A stretch of DNA of 64,000 bases from Apostichopus japonicus (lineage: Eukaryota; Echinodermata; Holothuroidea; Aspidochirotida; Stichopodidae): positions 13,847,001 to 13,911,000 of the forward strand of contig NC_092570.1 in NCBI RefSeq assembly GCF_037975245.1. Reading direction: 5' to 3'. Position 1 is the stretch's first letter. Every line of letters starts with the position of its first letter. Below the pieces are notes generated by a model. It searched no databases, was not told the origin of the DNA, and saw only the letters and a program-made list of their open reading frames with translations. Shown here piece after piece: positions 23,911 through 37,289 of this stretch. The position numbers were made by a program, and so were the translations under genes.

Positions 23911-24360
23911 TCCCACCCAATAAATGCTTGAATTATGTGTGGTTATGCCTTTATGTCTTGATCCATGATGTAAACAATATTATTTACGTCGAAAACGTGA
24001 AAGTAGAAATAGATGGCGCTATTTTATTACGTTGTCCGTATATTTAGATGTATGGCTCTGACGTTTTCCAAAGATTCTATGAAATATTTTTATAACTCTG
24101 GTAACAGTGTAAACTTCCGTGCACACAGTTAAAAGAGAAGAACGCCCCCACTTTAGCTTTGGATATAGACAAGGCTTTACGCACGACACATAGACGCTGC
24201 TAGCCGGCAATTTAGCGGCTGGTATTCGTTCGTTGCAACATTCGTTTTTACCGTCACTGTCGTAACATTCTTCTCCACTGAGACACTGAGATTGTTCGAC
24301 ACCCGTCTTTTATTGCTATTAATAACTTGAAATGTCAGAATATGCGTCTCATAACTCTTT

Positions 24361-24660
24361 GTTACGGAAGCGTAGAAAGGACATGTCAGTTCACGTTTTT
24401 GATGAAATGCCACAATGAAAATTGACATTTTGGGGTGATGCAGTAACTCGTCAAAATGGCAAAAAATCTGAAACTTGTCGTTTTGACTATATCATACCAA
24501 CTCATCAAAGTGCTAAAATCTCACAACTGACGTGTATTTTCGGCATTTTGACGGTCTTCAATATGTCATCAAAACTTCAATTTTTAACTTATTGCCATAT
24601 TGACGAGTTGTTGCATCTCATCGAACGGCAATTTACATGTCCCTTCTACGCTTCCGAACT
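24361..24660. mobile_element. Imperfect foldback element, ~300 bp
   Basis: Outer arms GGAAGCGTAGAAAGGACATGT (from 24366) and ACATGTCCCTTCTACGCTTCC (24635-24655) are complementary. Inner arms GATGCAGTAACTCGTCAAAA and its inverted relative near 24590-24618 extend the pairing. This is a long foldback or palindromic MITE without coding capacity. Confidence 0.65.
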
Positions 24661-25221
24661 TGGTAGTTGGGTCCATTACTGATAACCTTTAATTAAGGTG
24701 ATATAAGAAGTCAAATGTCCAACTTAAGACATATGCCATTGTGTATCAGTGCAAGTATATATATTGCTGGTACCAATTATCAAAGCTATCATATAGTGCC
24801 TGCAATAGATTATGAATTGTTCTCATATGAAATGTTACCAGCTTCATTTATGCCTTTTGGCTTTCTGGTTGTGAAACTAAATGTCTAACATTTTTGGGAA
24901 CCATATTGGGACCACAAATTACTCTACTAGGGGGGCCAGGATGGGCAGGTGTGTGTGTGAATGGGCTGGGGTATTGGATGGGTTCCTAGTAAGGGCCTAC
25001 TCTACCAGTAAGTTAGCATCACGTTTAATTCTCCGTCTCAAGATAACACTTACAGCAAAACAGTAAAGAAAACCGACATGAAGGTAAGGTTTTACGACGG
25101 GCTGTAACATTTGATGACGTCATAAAGGTTTAAGATTAAGTAACCTCTCGATTTAACTAACTAAGAAGTCTAGATGTGGTTACAAACTTAACCTGTTCTC
25201 GATAAGTTTCTGTTTTATTTC

Positions 25222-26085
<864 letters not shown>

Positions 26086-26099
26086 TTACTTGCTTTACT

Positions 26100-26890
26100 G
26101 TTTAATATGTTATCTGAATGTCTGATCAGAGAGTGTGAAGGAGGGGTGGGGGAATGGGGTAAAAAAGTGTAGTCGTATCTTCCTAATGAACTGAAACTAA
26201 ACCATGAAGAGTGAAATAGGAGGTCCCGGGGACGTAACTGTGTCCGGAGCACAGACTATTGTCGCTGGTGCTTTGGAAGGTCTTTCTAAAGCTTTTCACA
26301 GATAATAGGGGAGTATATTTCTTCATATGTCGCCATAATAGGATACGAGTGACGAGGGTGGGGGAGGGGAGGTGGGGGTCATGGGAAAAGAAAGGGAGTG
26401 TCTACATCTTACAGTCTCTATTTGCTTTCATTCAAACCATGTTAAACTGTACATCAAGTAAGATTGGAATCCACCTTACTTTTAATTTGATAAATAATGT
26501 TCACATATACATATCAAAAACATGCCTTTTGTCACACGCCATGGAGAGGACATTTCGGCGGAATGGCTTCAATTTACAGTTAGTAACGATAGCATTCAAG
26601 GACGGCACGGTGAATTTGCCTTGGACTGCATTACCGATGACATTTATTTAGTTACAGCGCCCTCTATTTAGTCTATCAACTTCATGTATATTGCGTGTCA
26701 TGCTTGGAGAAATTAGCATACATTTTAAAGTGCGTCTAGAGTGCCACAGGGTATATTATATCAAAAATGTCGTATGTTACAGAAATAGACATGTATCGAA
26801 TAAAAATGTAATCTGTCAGCTTCTCGCAATCTCATTGGAGGAAAATTAATCGTGAAATGTCGATTTCTATCACATGATGACAGTTTCTTC
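26100..26890. other. Intergenic; possible short coding remnant at 26515-26650
   Basis: One plus-strand frame near 26515-26650 reads HGEDISAEWLQFTVSNDS and continues to a TAG. It looks protein-like but has no clear splice acceptor. Nothing else recognised. Confidence 0.3.
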
Positions 26891-26896
26891 AAATCC

Positions 26897-27330
26897 ACCC
26901 AATATACATGGCTTGATCAGTGTGTACTGTGAATGAGACAAACGTTAATCTGTATAAAATGAAGTGTTTTATAACACTGTAACACATGTTAGACTAGTCA
27001 ACAATTGCTACTGTGAACCCAATGTATATGGCTTGATTAGTTTGTACTGTGAATAAGAGACAACCGTTAATCAGTGTAAACTGAAGTGAGTTATAACACC
27101 GTAACACATGTTAGACCTGTCAGCAGATACTAATGTACACCCAATTTTACATGGCTTGATCATTTTGTACTGTGAGTATGAGACAACCGTTAATCAGTAT
27201 AAACTGAAGTGTGTCAAAACCCGTAATACATGTTGGATAAACTGTATAAACTGAAGTATAATACAGTATAAACTGAAGTGTGTTAGAACACCGTAATACA
27301 TGTTAGACCGGTCAGCAGATGCTATTGTGG
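26897..27330. repeat. ~121-bp minisatellite, about 3.5 units
   Basis: Units begin CCCAAT(A/G)TA(C/T)ATGGCTTGAT at about 26898, 27017 and 27139. They share GTACTGTGAAT(G/A)AGA, GTTAATC(T/A)GTATAAA and GTAACACATGTTAGAC. A related array lies inverted at 30441-30635. Confidence 0.85.
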
Positions 27331-30300
27331 AACAATAACTAACAGACGAATTCGATACTCTAAGGCTGTTTCAACTAACGACTGGTTAGGAGTCTAAGCA
27401 ACTGTTCATGTGTTTGACTGGAAAGTATACCTTGTAAAGATGGTTCGTTTTGTAGTAAAGTGTCAACCATTTTCTGTTAAAATGTGGACGAAAATATTCG
27501 CGAACCTTTAGAGCAGTCCTTCTCAGTACCAACTGTGGTCATAAATGTAAGGCATGTTAAGAAATTATAACACATCAGTTTTTTACTGCATGATTTACGG
27601 GTACTCCCTTTAACCAGTTTCAACTGATAAAGCCATGATGATCGGCTGTTTAATTTATTTCACGTCATTACCATAATACGCCACGCAAGTATGTCACCCA
27701 TTAACTAATAATGTAGGGTAATCATCATGTAAAACTAACTTGTCTATATCGATGATCAAATTCAAGGCCTTGAAATTATTTATCTTATTCTTTATGACGT
27801 CACAACAGTCACAACAATAGGGCGTAGCAAGCTCATGAGGGAATAAACATGTGAGACCATTTCATCTGAGTGTATCATAATCTCAGATATGATTTACCAA
27901 AATATTTCAAATCTATATATACCAAGTGCTAAATCTGGTCTCCTGCATTGTTACGGCCTTATTGTTTTGGAGTATTAATTCCAAACGGCTTAATGGAATA
28001 CAAATCGATTTGAGCGAATGAATAACATAGAGTTTCTTTTCCAATTTTCAGCAACATGGCAGTGTTTTGCATATTGAAAACACAGTAGCGACCATACAGG
28101 CATCGGTGATATAAATTCAGAGGTCTTTCATGTGAACAGAAAAGACAAAGGAAAACTGACGGAAAAGACAATGAATCAACATAGAGACATGTTGGTAGAC
28201 ATACAAACTGGTAGACATGCAAAACAATGTCAGTATCATGGTTTATACTGTTTCTATCTCTAAGGAACTAAATTCATTTGATTAATTTATTTTAAAAACG
28301 TCCTTTCACTTATTATACACAAAACGTTTTCTTGATTGATACGGTCGTGAGGGTGTATGTCTCTTAGCATGATGCTTGAAGCTGCGTCAACTACAGATTT
28401 CTGCTGTGTCAAGGTACTGGTATCATATATATGTGATATATGTGTGATATATGTGTGATATATGTGATATATATATATATATATATATATCCAGAACAGT
28501 GAAATATTTTCCACCCTCAACTGGTTACAAGACCTTTTTTTACATGTTTTTTACTGCGAAAGAGATAATCAGTTTTGCAACTTAAAGTCTAACGTACGAT
28601 ATCTCTTTACGCATCCTCGGTAAGAGACCGCTTATCGGCTTATCGAAATGTGTTAAGCTATACCAATCCGAATAAATTATAGACATGTTTCATTTCAAAG
28701 ATATTTTATATTCCTCTCAACCTTTCGTAACTCTTCAACCAGCTGCTATACGGTTCTCATTTTAATATATCATCTATCAAACGATAATGCTTTTAATTAT
28801 TCAGGATATATACTCGCTAATTCTAGGTGTGTCGTTTTTCGGCTTTCTCGACATGTAGAGTGTTGAAAGGTAACGTTAAACTAATCTTGAGGATGTATTA
28901 GCATTGCTAAATCTTTTACCCTATAGCATAAAATTGTATTGCCTATTAAAGTTATAAATTCGTACAAATAAGTCCTTGCTATCTGTAGTGTCTTCCGTAA
29001 CGACGGTAAATATTGACCTTGTTTCTCGTAATGATTAACATATGGAAGGTGGAATAATAGAGTGACGTCACTGGTCCATTAGTACTTATAAATCTACCTT
29101 TAACGTCAAAGTGTGAAATCCCTCAAGGGACAAGTGATTTTTTTAATTTGTCAGAAATATCCACTTTATTTTGGTTTTTAAAAATATCCAGTTCATAATA
29201 CATTAACATTCAATTTAACTTTAGTAGAAGTATAAGAAAAAGCAATGCATATAAACTTGCTTACGTAGATACTGAAGAACTATGAAGTACGGTAGCTAAT
29301 GAAGACGAATAAGTGATTAATGAAGAAAATAAGTCGTTCGTTAATTTCATAATATTTCATTTCTTGCTTTACGTATTGTTCTATAGTCTCATGCCTTTAA
29401 GCGGTGGATCATTTTGAAGAAAACAGAAACCCGTCCCTCTTTCACAAAAGCCAGTTATTTTTATTTCCACGAACTCATTTCAAGTTATAAAACCTACTTC
29501 AATGCCGTTATGGAGCATTCCAAGAATGTCGGATAAAGTCACCACAAACGCAACAACGATGGATATGTTCATTATAGCTCTGCAATCGGACTTGTGCATG
29601 CATGATATATACACACATGGGTATACGGTAAGATTTTTTTGCTGACTATCTCATCTATGTGCTAGATCACATTGTGAAGCAAAGGCTCCCATGAACGTTG
29701 CACATTTAAGCTACATAAAGCATTCTTGGAAAACACGCAAGAATTGGTTTATATATAATCATTTTTCACCTGGGAAATAATAACTTTAAAAAAAAATAAT
29801 AATAATGATAATGTTTATCTCAGGTTTTGAAATACTTGGCACGAAAGCAGGTGTTTTTTACTTCCCCTCAAGGACTATGGTGCGTTCAACAAGACAGTCA
29901 TATTAACCCTGTAGGCATTGAGTGGAAAACTCTTCTTCTTTTTTTTCTTTTTTTTTTGCACTTTTTTTTTTTACGTAGTTCAGCTGAGATAATCTGTTGT
30001 AGTGTCCTCCTTCTTGCAGGGAATAATGCAGTTACTGTATTAGGAATGTACTCATCATAGTTATATCATCCATATGAAATAGAAGTATAGGCCTTGCAAC
30101 TGATAATGCTCAATTGTGGTTCGGTTTACAATCATTTCTGCAGTGTAGGTCACAAACAGTTCCCTACAAACAATCAAGGCAAAAACGTGGTTTCTTTGTA
30201 TTGAGAATCCCACTTCTGACACCATTGTCATAAATATTACCGTTTATTAGGTGTTGGTAGAGGTGTGTTTTGCTATTTTCACTTCACTTTTTGCGCTGAA
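27331..30300. other. Intergenic, no gene recognised
   Basis: AT-rich unique-looking sequence with a degenerate TGATATATG(TG) repeat at 28419-28490. Small open frames at 27959-28222, 28287-28520 and 29827-30060 show no domain or splice context. Confidence 0.4.
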
Positions 30301-30304
30301 GAAG

Positions 30305-30425
30305 AACACAGGTACTGCTAATCCTTGCCACTTTCAGTGATCACGCATTGAAGAAGATCTAGTTATGCTTGAAAGCTTTGCAAATATCCAGATGTTGGAT
30401 GTTTGACTTCCATTCACCCACTAAA
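30305..30425 (+). mobile_element. 3'-tail fragment of a Penelope-like element
   Basis: The segment with CACTTTCAGTGATCACGCA, TTGAAGAAGATCTAG and TTGAAAGCTTTGCAAA matches the 3' tail of the intronic element at 46985-47090. It is more diverged and has no coding part. Confidence 0.6.
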
Positions 30426-30440
30426 TTGTTGTCGGTTGTC

Positions 30441-30635
30441 TCTTATTCACAGTACAAACTGATCAAGCTATGTCCTACATTGGATGCACAGTAGCATCTG
30501 CTGATAGGTCTTACATCTATAACATTGTTATAACACACGTCAGTTCTATGCTGATCAACACTTGTCTCTCTGTATTCACAGTTCAAACTGATCAACCCAT
30601 GAACATTGGGTGCACATTAATAACTGCTGACATTG
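30441..30635. repeat. Inverted relative of the 121-bp minisatellite
   Basis: Reverse-complement matches to 26897-27330 include TATTCACAGT(A/T)CAAACTGATCAA, ATTGG(A/G)TGCACA and CTGCTGA. About 1.7 units are present. Confidence 0.75.
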
Positions 30636-31153
30636 GTCGTAAGTAAACCAAGTCCACCCCCTTCCCTCCGCCGGCCCTTGTCCACTTCCCTCTGTTATCA
30701 CTGAACCCATAATGACGGGATGCCGCAAAATTGTAAATAGCAATGCTTCATCGTTTCATAAGAAGCACTTTCATGTTGATTTTCCTCTGGCACTAACTAT
30801 AAAACTCATCTGAAATAAAATGAAAAAAAAAAAACTTTACACTGTTGTTGTTTGAAAAACGCCATCGGAATAATTGTCGCTATAAGCGAGATAATATTTT
30901 GATTTCCTTTCCAGGAAGTTGTTGATAATCATAAATGGTCTGTCTGTAATATCATCAAGGTAGAGTTTTTCCAATATCTTAATTTTCCGATTCAATCTTT
31001 TCGTTATTTTATCCTTGATCTGTGATGTACATTTGGTAAGACTTTTTTATTTAGCTGCCAATGTTTACTGTAGCTCATAGATTTTCATTTCATTTTTTTT
31101 TTATATTGTAGAAAATGTTCTTTTCCTCTGTAGATTAATGATTGATATATTAT

Positions 31154-31470
31154 GAGAGCGTGGTGGCCAATTGGCTAAGGCGTCGGACTCGTGATCCAAG
31201 GATTGCTGGTTCGAATCCTGCCTAGTTCATTACGTTGTGTCCTTGGGCAAGATGCTTTATATCACTTGCCTGTCTCCACCCAGGGTTTAAATGGGTACCT
31301 GTGAGGTAACTTGTCATTGGGCGCAGTATAAAACTGCTGCCGACTGGAGGGATTGTCTCTGGGACAGGTTATCATTGACCAGGGGTAATATAACGTCTGT
31401 AAAGCGCTTTGAGACCTATCGCTGGCATAAAGCGCTATAAAAAGTAAATATTATATTAAATATCATTATT
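31154..31470 (+). repeat. tRNA-derived SINE, second family
   Basis: The 5' head has A-box-like TGGCCAATTGGC and B-box GGTTCGAATCC around an anticodon-like loop CTCGTGA between GGA and TCC. The body contains TTGTGTCCTTGGGCAAGATG and AGCGCTTTGAGACC. The tail ends AGCGCTATAAAAAG with ATTATTA-like repeats. The layout (tRNA head, core, AT-rich tail) is that of a SINE copied by a LINE partner. Confidence 0.85.
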
Positions 31471-31937
31471 ATAAAGAAACACAAAAGGCATTCTCATCTG
31501 AGACTGCCTCGATGCCGTCGTTCAATCTGCTGTTGCTAGCTGCATTCACCAGTTTTGGAGACTAATAATGGTTTCTGAGTACCAAGAACCATTGTCCTTA
31601 GTTCTGCTTCTAGGGATCAGAGTTTCAAGTACCAGCATCCGAGTGAAAACATTTTAGAATCCTTTTAACTAATTAAATATCCAAGAAGCTTATGCTTATA
31701 CCTGCTCAAAAGGTGTTGATCATTGATATTATAGTAAAAATTTGATGGCACTACTCGGATCTCTCGTTATTGTTTGCCAAAAATCAGAATGTCGCAAAAT
31801 AATAAGAAATTATATGATGTTGGAATGAGTAGTTGAAATTTAGCAAGCGACGTCTGGGCGTGTAATGCAATCAAACTTCTAACCGTTCTCTAATTTTGCA
31901 AATGCCATACATCACTTATACATTTTTCATCCTCGTA
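31471..31937. other. Intergenic, no feature recognised
   Basis: No coding segment or repeat family seen between the SINE and the minisatellite. Confidence 0.4.
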
Positions 31938-32816
31938 CTACCACGAAGGCTCCAGTAGTACAATTATGTTACGCTGCATGTATGATACTACTGGCGGCTT
32001 CGTGGTAATACGTTAGGCTACATGTATGATACTACTGGATGCTTTGTGGTAATACGTTAGGATACATGTATGGTACTATTGGATGCTTCGTGTTAATACG
32101 TTAGGCTGCATGTATGATACTACTGGAGGCTTCTTGGTAATACGTTAAGCTAAATGTATGATACTACTGGACGCTTCTTGGTAATACGTTAAGCTGAATG
32201 TATGATACTAGTCGAGGCTTCTTGGTAATGCCTTAGGCTGCATGTATGATACTACTCGTGGCTTCATGGAAATACGTTAGGCTGCATGTGTGATTCTATT
32301 CGAGGCTTCGTGGTAATGCTTTAAGCTGCATGTATGATACTACTCGAGGCTTGTTAGTAATGCGTTAGGCTAAATGTATTATACTACTGGAGGCTTGTTG
32401 GTAATACGTTAGGTTTCATGTATGATACTGCTGGAGGCTTCGTGGTAATACGTTAGGCTACATGTATGATACTACTGGAGACTTCATGGTAATACGTTAA
32501 GCTACATGTATGATACTATCGGATGCTCCTTGGTAATGCGTTAAGCTGCATGCATGATACTACTGGATGCTTCGTGGTAATACGTTAGGATACATTATGA
32601 TATTGATACTACTGGATGCTCCTTGGTAATGCGTTAAGCTGCGTGCATGATACTACTGGTGGCTTCATGGAAATACGTTAGGCTGCATGTGTGATTCTAT
32701 TCGAGGCTTCGTGGTAATGCGTTAAGCTGCATGTATGATACTACTCGAGGCTTCATGGTAATACGTTAGGCTACGTGTATAATACTACTGGAGGCTTCGT
32801 GGTAATACGTTAGTCA
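31938..32816. repeat. 44-bp minisatellite, ~20 units
   Basis: The unit is GTATGATACTACTGGAGGCT then TCGTGGTAATACGTTAGGCT and ACAT. Variants differ at a few positions (CTGCATG, TTAAGC, GGATGC). A multi-unit block with the rare phrase GTGTGATTCTATTCGAGGCT occurs at ~32287 and ~32688, evidence of segmental duplication inside the array. Confidence 0.92.
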
Positions 32817-33295
32817 CGTTGTCATATTTATACTTGACCAAGTCTTCAGTCTTGTGTGCGCAGAATCACTAAATCTCTGATATCGCCCAAATGGAAATAA
32901 GATTTTACTTAGCTGTTTGAGGAAGTTGTTTATGACAGTTTATCTCCTATGACATGGATTAATAATGGCGGTTTGGATTTGTGTCTCCTATACCGTCGAA
33001 GTTAATAATAGTAAATAAAAATTAATAAAAAAACTAACGGTTAAAAATTGTCACCACAAACGGCAGGTGAATCGTGATGTTGGCAAAGTAGTTAGAAATT
33101 TCACCATGAGCTTGCAGTGATTGAAAAGGTCATTATTTATTCATTTTAAACCTCATATTGAGTATTTACAGAAAAGTGATGAATACGTAAGTTACTAAAA
33201 ATTGATGTCTGTAGTTCAAAACATCACTGAAATCACGAACATCTAAATAACTAATTATGTTATGTAACAAACTTTTGACAGTGTTTTACATCACA

Positions 33296-33299
<4 letters not shown>
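32817..33299. other. Intergenic, no feature recognised
   Basis: AT-rich; nothing supported. Confidence 0.4.
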
Positions 33300-33329
<30 letters not shown>

Positions 33330-33448
33330 CTAGTGTTCCACTAGTCTCAACTAGTATCAACATATATATATATATATATATATATATCTAACTAGTATCA
33401 ACTAGTATATATATAACTAGTATCAACATATATATATATATATATACA
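33300..33448. repeat. (TA)n tracts broken by ACTAGT motifs
   Basis: Three TA runs are separated by CTAGTGTTCCACTAGTCTCA ACTAGTATCAACA and shorter AACTAGTATCAAC pieces. The longest spacer repeats the leader at 23376. Confidence 0.92.
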
Positions 33449-34555
33449 CACGGCGACTCCACTGTACAATTTGACGTAAAACCAATTTATTTAAGTACTG
33501 TTTTTTTTTTTTTTTTTTTGTGTGCTTCGAACCACTTAACGTCACTTGTTAACATCAACCCAGAATATGATTCATTTGGTGATCAATATTTAACGCTTTT
33601 TACTATAACTAAAGTTACCGAAATCTAAGTAAATATATACTTTTGCATTTCAACAAAAGTTCGTGATCAGCGATGTATTTTTAAAAGTGCCGACAGCTTC
33701 TAATGGAAGTTACATATTTTTAGCTGTTAAATGTGACAATATATGATGTAAAATTTTTAGAGGAAAAAAAACCGGTGTAATTGAACACTTATGCCCTGCG
33801 TGACCAAATTCATGCTGTCAATGCAGGAAACAATATCAGTTTCGTTTGAAAGGATCACTTCCTTAAACTCGTTGGCATCAATAAGACAAAGTCCAAGAAA
33901 ATGACACGTTTGAAGGAAATATTATCTCTTCATTCAATTGTACTCCTTTCTGTTTCTGTTTTCCGTATCTTTCTTCTGTTTTTTTTCTGCTTTTTTTTTG
34001 GGGGGGGGGAGCAATTTCAGTTTAAATAACGTAAGTAGTTGCGTAAGCACTGCGAAAGTTGACCTCACATATTTTCCACCTTCTTATTACAGTCTTTGTG
34101 CAGAGTGAGTGTTCACCATCAGAGGTTGCAGTATACCACTATATACGTATATACATGGTATGAATTGCAATGTCGGAGCCAAGATCATTGAATTCTGCAA
34201 ACTGTAAGACGCTTCCTAGTCATTTCAATATGGCTCTATCAGGAACGTTCCAACTTCCACCCCCCCCCCCCCCCCTCCGCCTTACACCCCTCCTTCCATC
34301 CCCTCGCCGAAATGGTTCTTCTTCTAGCAGGGAGGTGTTTCGGATAGAGACACCACGAATTATGAAGCCTTTGAAACTGCATGCGTTTGCCGCCCGTATT
34401 CTTGACAATCAATTATTCTAGCCATACATACAATAACAATTAAATCGGATAGAGCAAAGCTAAACGCTGTCTTGGAGCTCTGACAGTTTAATATTAATAG
34501 TACAACCAGTATAGACATAACGAAGTAATACATTTTTGAAGATTGTGTGTCACGG
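33449..34555. other. 3' flank of GPCR gene 2
   Basis: Contains poly-T (33500-33519), poly-G (34000-34010) and poly-C (34259-34275) tracts. No separate gene seen. Confidence 0.4.
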
Positions 34556-35785
34556 TCAATGAACCCCTATTTTTCTCTTGCAGTGTCTTACCAACTCTTT
34601 TACTCTGTCTTTGTATGTTTTGTGTCTCAGGGCATAGATGAACGGATTCACGCATGTATTCAAGATGACAAGAGTCACAGATATCTTGTAAAAATAACCG
34701 CGAAAATCTAACGGTCCGCCTAGATTGAGCTGAAAGAATGCCCACTGATTTGGCGACCAGCATATGATGTAAACGAAGTACACCGTAAGAAGTGTCGTCG
34801 TCGCATTCCTCCGGCGAACGTTTACTCGAAAGTTTGATGTCGATGGTGATGAGAATGATGCTGCCGGGGATGGAGTTGGCGTTGCTGACGGTGGGGTGTT
34901 CTCCTGCTGGGAATGAAAGCAATCCTGACGATTTCTCGCTGACATAGGTAGTTTGAGAAACATAGATGTTGTTACAGTTCCCTGCGTAAATGACGTCTCG
35001 ACTCCCTGTTCGCAGGAGGCGGTAGCTTCCGTTACTACCGATCTTGATTCCACCGCCGCTGTTGTCATGGTGGCGGCCGAACGGAGGCTCGATGCGTTGG
35101 ATAGAACTTTATTCATGCGTCGAAGTTTCCGTGCAACACTTGCAAATGAGAATGACATGATTATTACCGGCAGAAAGTACTCCCATAAGAATAGCAAAAT
35201 ACCGACCCACGCAGGAGTCCAACGTATGTCGCAACCAGTCTCATCCGAGAATCGAATTGTAGTTATTATGAGTATATACTGCATTAAGGGCGAAACTAAC
35301 CAAATGACCAAAATCGTAAATCGTAGATTTCTCCGAGTAAAAATATTCGCGTACGAATGTGGGAAAATCGTCGCAAAATATCTTTCCAGCGATATAATGG
35401 TCAGATTGAATGTCGAAATTGCAAAAGATGCGAATAAGAGGTTTTGATTCTTCCAAAGAAAACATGACCATATTCGAAGGAGATATATATCTGTCTCGGG
35501 ATGTCCAGAAAGTTCGTAAACAACATGGAGGACGAGAAGGAGAGACGTAAACAAATCGATGAATGCTTGATTTGTGATTAATAAATTAGTCTGGTTTCTT
35601 TGGGTGCGACGGTGGAGAAATACGAAGCACACTAGAAAGTTTCCCACGATACCCAATAATCCTACCAAGAGCTGAGTTAGTAACAGGGCTGAAATGGCTG
35701 TGTCTACCGGAAAGCTCTCCCTGTCATCCGACGTAACTGAATCGGAACGGATTGTGGTATTCATCATTTCTTTCTTAATTAACAA
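34556..35785 (-). CDS. Rhodopsin-class (class A) GPCR, intronless, paralogue 2
   Basis: 409 residues in one exon. TM1 ~32-57 with GN at 48-49; TM2 ~66-92 with Asp77; TM3 ends in ERY (134-136); TM4 has Trp162; TM5 has Pro206. The third intracellular loop (~222-328) is long and rich in Ser/Thr/Pro. TM6 has CWSP (342-345) and TM7 has NPFIY (380-384). Cys108 and Cys185 can form the extracellular disulphide. The tail is longer and more basic than in paralogue 1. Identical or near-identical blocks with paralogue 1 include RNQTNLLI, STFNLT, RRNAT, ICWSPNQWAFFQL and ILNTCVNPFIYA, so the two arose by duplication. The N-terminus is short (~28 residues), and Met7 or Met8 could be the true start. Ligand unknown. 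Confidence 0.93.
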   Translation of the reverse strand: MLIKKEMMNTTIRSDSVTSDDRESFPVDTAISALLLTQLLVGLLGIVGNFLVCFVFLHRRTQRNQTNLLITNQAFIDLFTSLLLVLHVVYELSGHPETDIYLLRIWSCFLWKNQNLLFASFAISTFNLTIISLERYFATIFPHSYANIFTRRNLRFTILVIWLVSPLMQYILIITTIRFSDETGCDIRWTPAWVGILLFLWEYFLPVIIMSFSFASVARKLRRMNKVLSNASSLRSAATMTTAAVESRSVVTEATASCEQGVETSFTQGTVTTSMFLKLPMSARNRQDCFHSQQENTPPSATPTPSPAASFSSPSTSNFRVNVRRRNATTTLLTVYFVYIICWSPNQWAFFQLNLGGPLDFRGYFYKISVTLVILNTCVNPFIYALRHKTYKDRVKELVRHCKRKIGVH

Positions 35786-36532
35786 TATATAGTTTTCTCA
35801 ACTTTATACGAAATATTTCATGAATTTGCTCTTAATTTTACTAAAACTCATTTTTTCTAATTTTCCTTTCAGAGCTAAAATGATGGTTTCACATTTTCCC
35901 CCTAAATCGCGAATCATTATAATAACAAAACTTGAAATAAAGTTAGAAAATAGAAGAAGAAGAATAAGAAGAAGAAGAAATGTTGATAGCTTTTAAAAAT
36001 CGATCATTCGCAAGTTGACAAGTTATCAAACAAAAAACATCCTCAGCAATATATGGAATGTCGAAATCGTTACTAGCTTCAAATCCCGGATGATTTCTTT
36101 TCTGCTATGTTCTATATCTCCTCGTAAAGTCGTCTGAAACCGTTGTAAAGTTCCTAAATATGTTGATGCAGGTAAATGAAGAAAATGTCGTCTTTCTTTT
36201 CTTACTAGGGGTTTGTTAACAAAATTCTCCAGGTTTTTTAAACTTGCTTATAAAATGCGAAACTTATTAAGTAAGCAACCGTACACAGTTATCCGCATTT
36301 ATATTCCGAAAATAGCAATTAATTTCAGAATAAATTTCCGTAGAAAATTTCCGCGGGGCGTTGAACAAAAAAGCATCTGCTTGTAAGAGAGAGAGGTGGA
36401 GAGAGAGATTTAGAAACCTACACTCGACGGTAAAAAAAACCAAAAGACTGAATTTATTAACTGCACGCTTTTTCTGTCCATGAACATCTTTAATGCATGT
36501 TGTAGGCCTTAATGCTATCTATTTTTAACGTT

Positions 36533-36535
<3 letters not shown>
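35786..36535. other. Upstream region of GPCR gene 2
   Basis: AT-rich, with a (GAA)n patch at 35952-35980 and a GAGA patch at 36386-36410. No coding segment seen. Confidence 0.4.

Positions 36536-36620
<85 letters not shown>
36536..36620. repeat. (TA)n microsatellite
   Basis: About 82 bp of pure TA. Confidence 0.96.
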
Positions 36621-36769
36621 ATATCTGCTGTCAGTGAAAATGGAAACAGACGACTAAGAGTTTAGTCGACTTCTGACGTAGACGTTTATGACGTCTTGAT
36701 GACAAAATCATAGAAACAAGGTTACATTTTTTGAGATAAAAATACAAGCATAGAAATTATCACAGAGCG

Positions 36770-36912
36770 AGAGAGAGAGAGAGAGTAAGAGAGCCGGTTG
36801 AGAGAGAGATAGTGGGCGTGGATTATTTACAACACGAAACCGTATGGAAACCGTTTGGAAACCACCGAACGAAACCGTATATGGAAACCGTACGAAACCG
36901 TATATGGAAACC
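36770..36912. repeat. (GA)n and a GAAACCGTATATG minisatellite
   Basis: A GAGA run near 36770-36785 is followed by repeats of (AC)GAAACCGTATATGGAAACCGT from about 36833. Confidence 0.75.
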
Positions 36913-37079
36913 GCCAGAGCAGATTCTTCCGGCGGTGAAAGTTTATGAAGGAAAGACTGAGTTAGGACTTGATGAAATTTATAACATTTATGTTTATTGA
37001 TATATTTATTTATATTCATATTTCATCTACTTGTTTGATCACTGACAACAAAAGATAAACAAATTGACAGAGAGGCGAT

Positions 37080-37190
37080 TTAAACACCCCTATCCGTATC
37101 CTAACCCGGTACCCCACCCTTAGACGTAGCCTAATCCCGTACCCCACCCCTATCCATACTGTAACCCCGTACCCACCCCCAGACGTAGAA
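37080..37190. repeat. ~58-bp direct repeat, two copies, C-rich
   Basis: The phrases CCCCTATCC(G/A)TA(T/C)(C/T) ... CCGTACCCCACCC ... AGACGTAG occur twice in tandem. Confidence 0.7.
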
Positions 37191-37289
37191 AACATCGTTA
37201 TGAATTCCAAACTATTTGGTATATCGCAAACGAGAACAGACATTTCTTCGAATTTTATATTTTTGTTGGATTATCCCATCAGAAGAAGC

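Noticed and set aside
26515-26650. Short exon reading HGEDISAEWLQF...
   Set aside because: Protein-like but without a convincing acceptor or partner exon; kept only as a note in the intergenic entry.
30150-30420. Coding part of a Penelope-like element near the tail fragment
   Set aside because: No RT or GIY-YIG residues can be read in any frame upstream of 30305.
34953-35447. Plus-strand frame of 164 residues
   Set aside because: Antisense shadow of GPCR paralogue 2, whose motifs are unmistakable on the minus strand.
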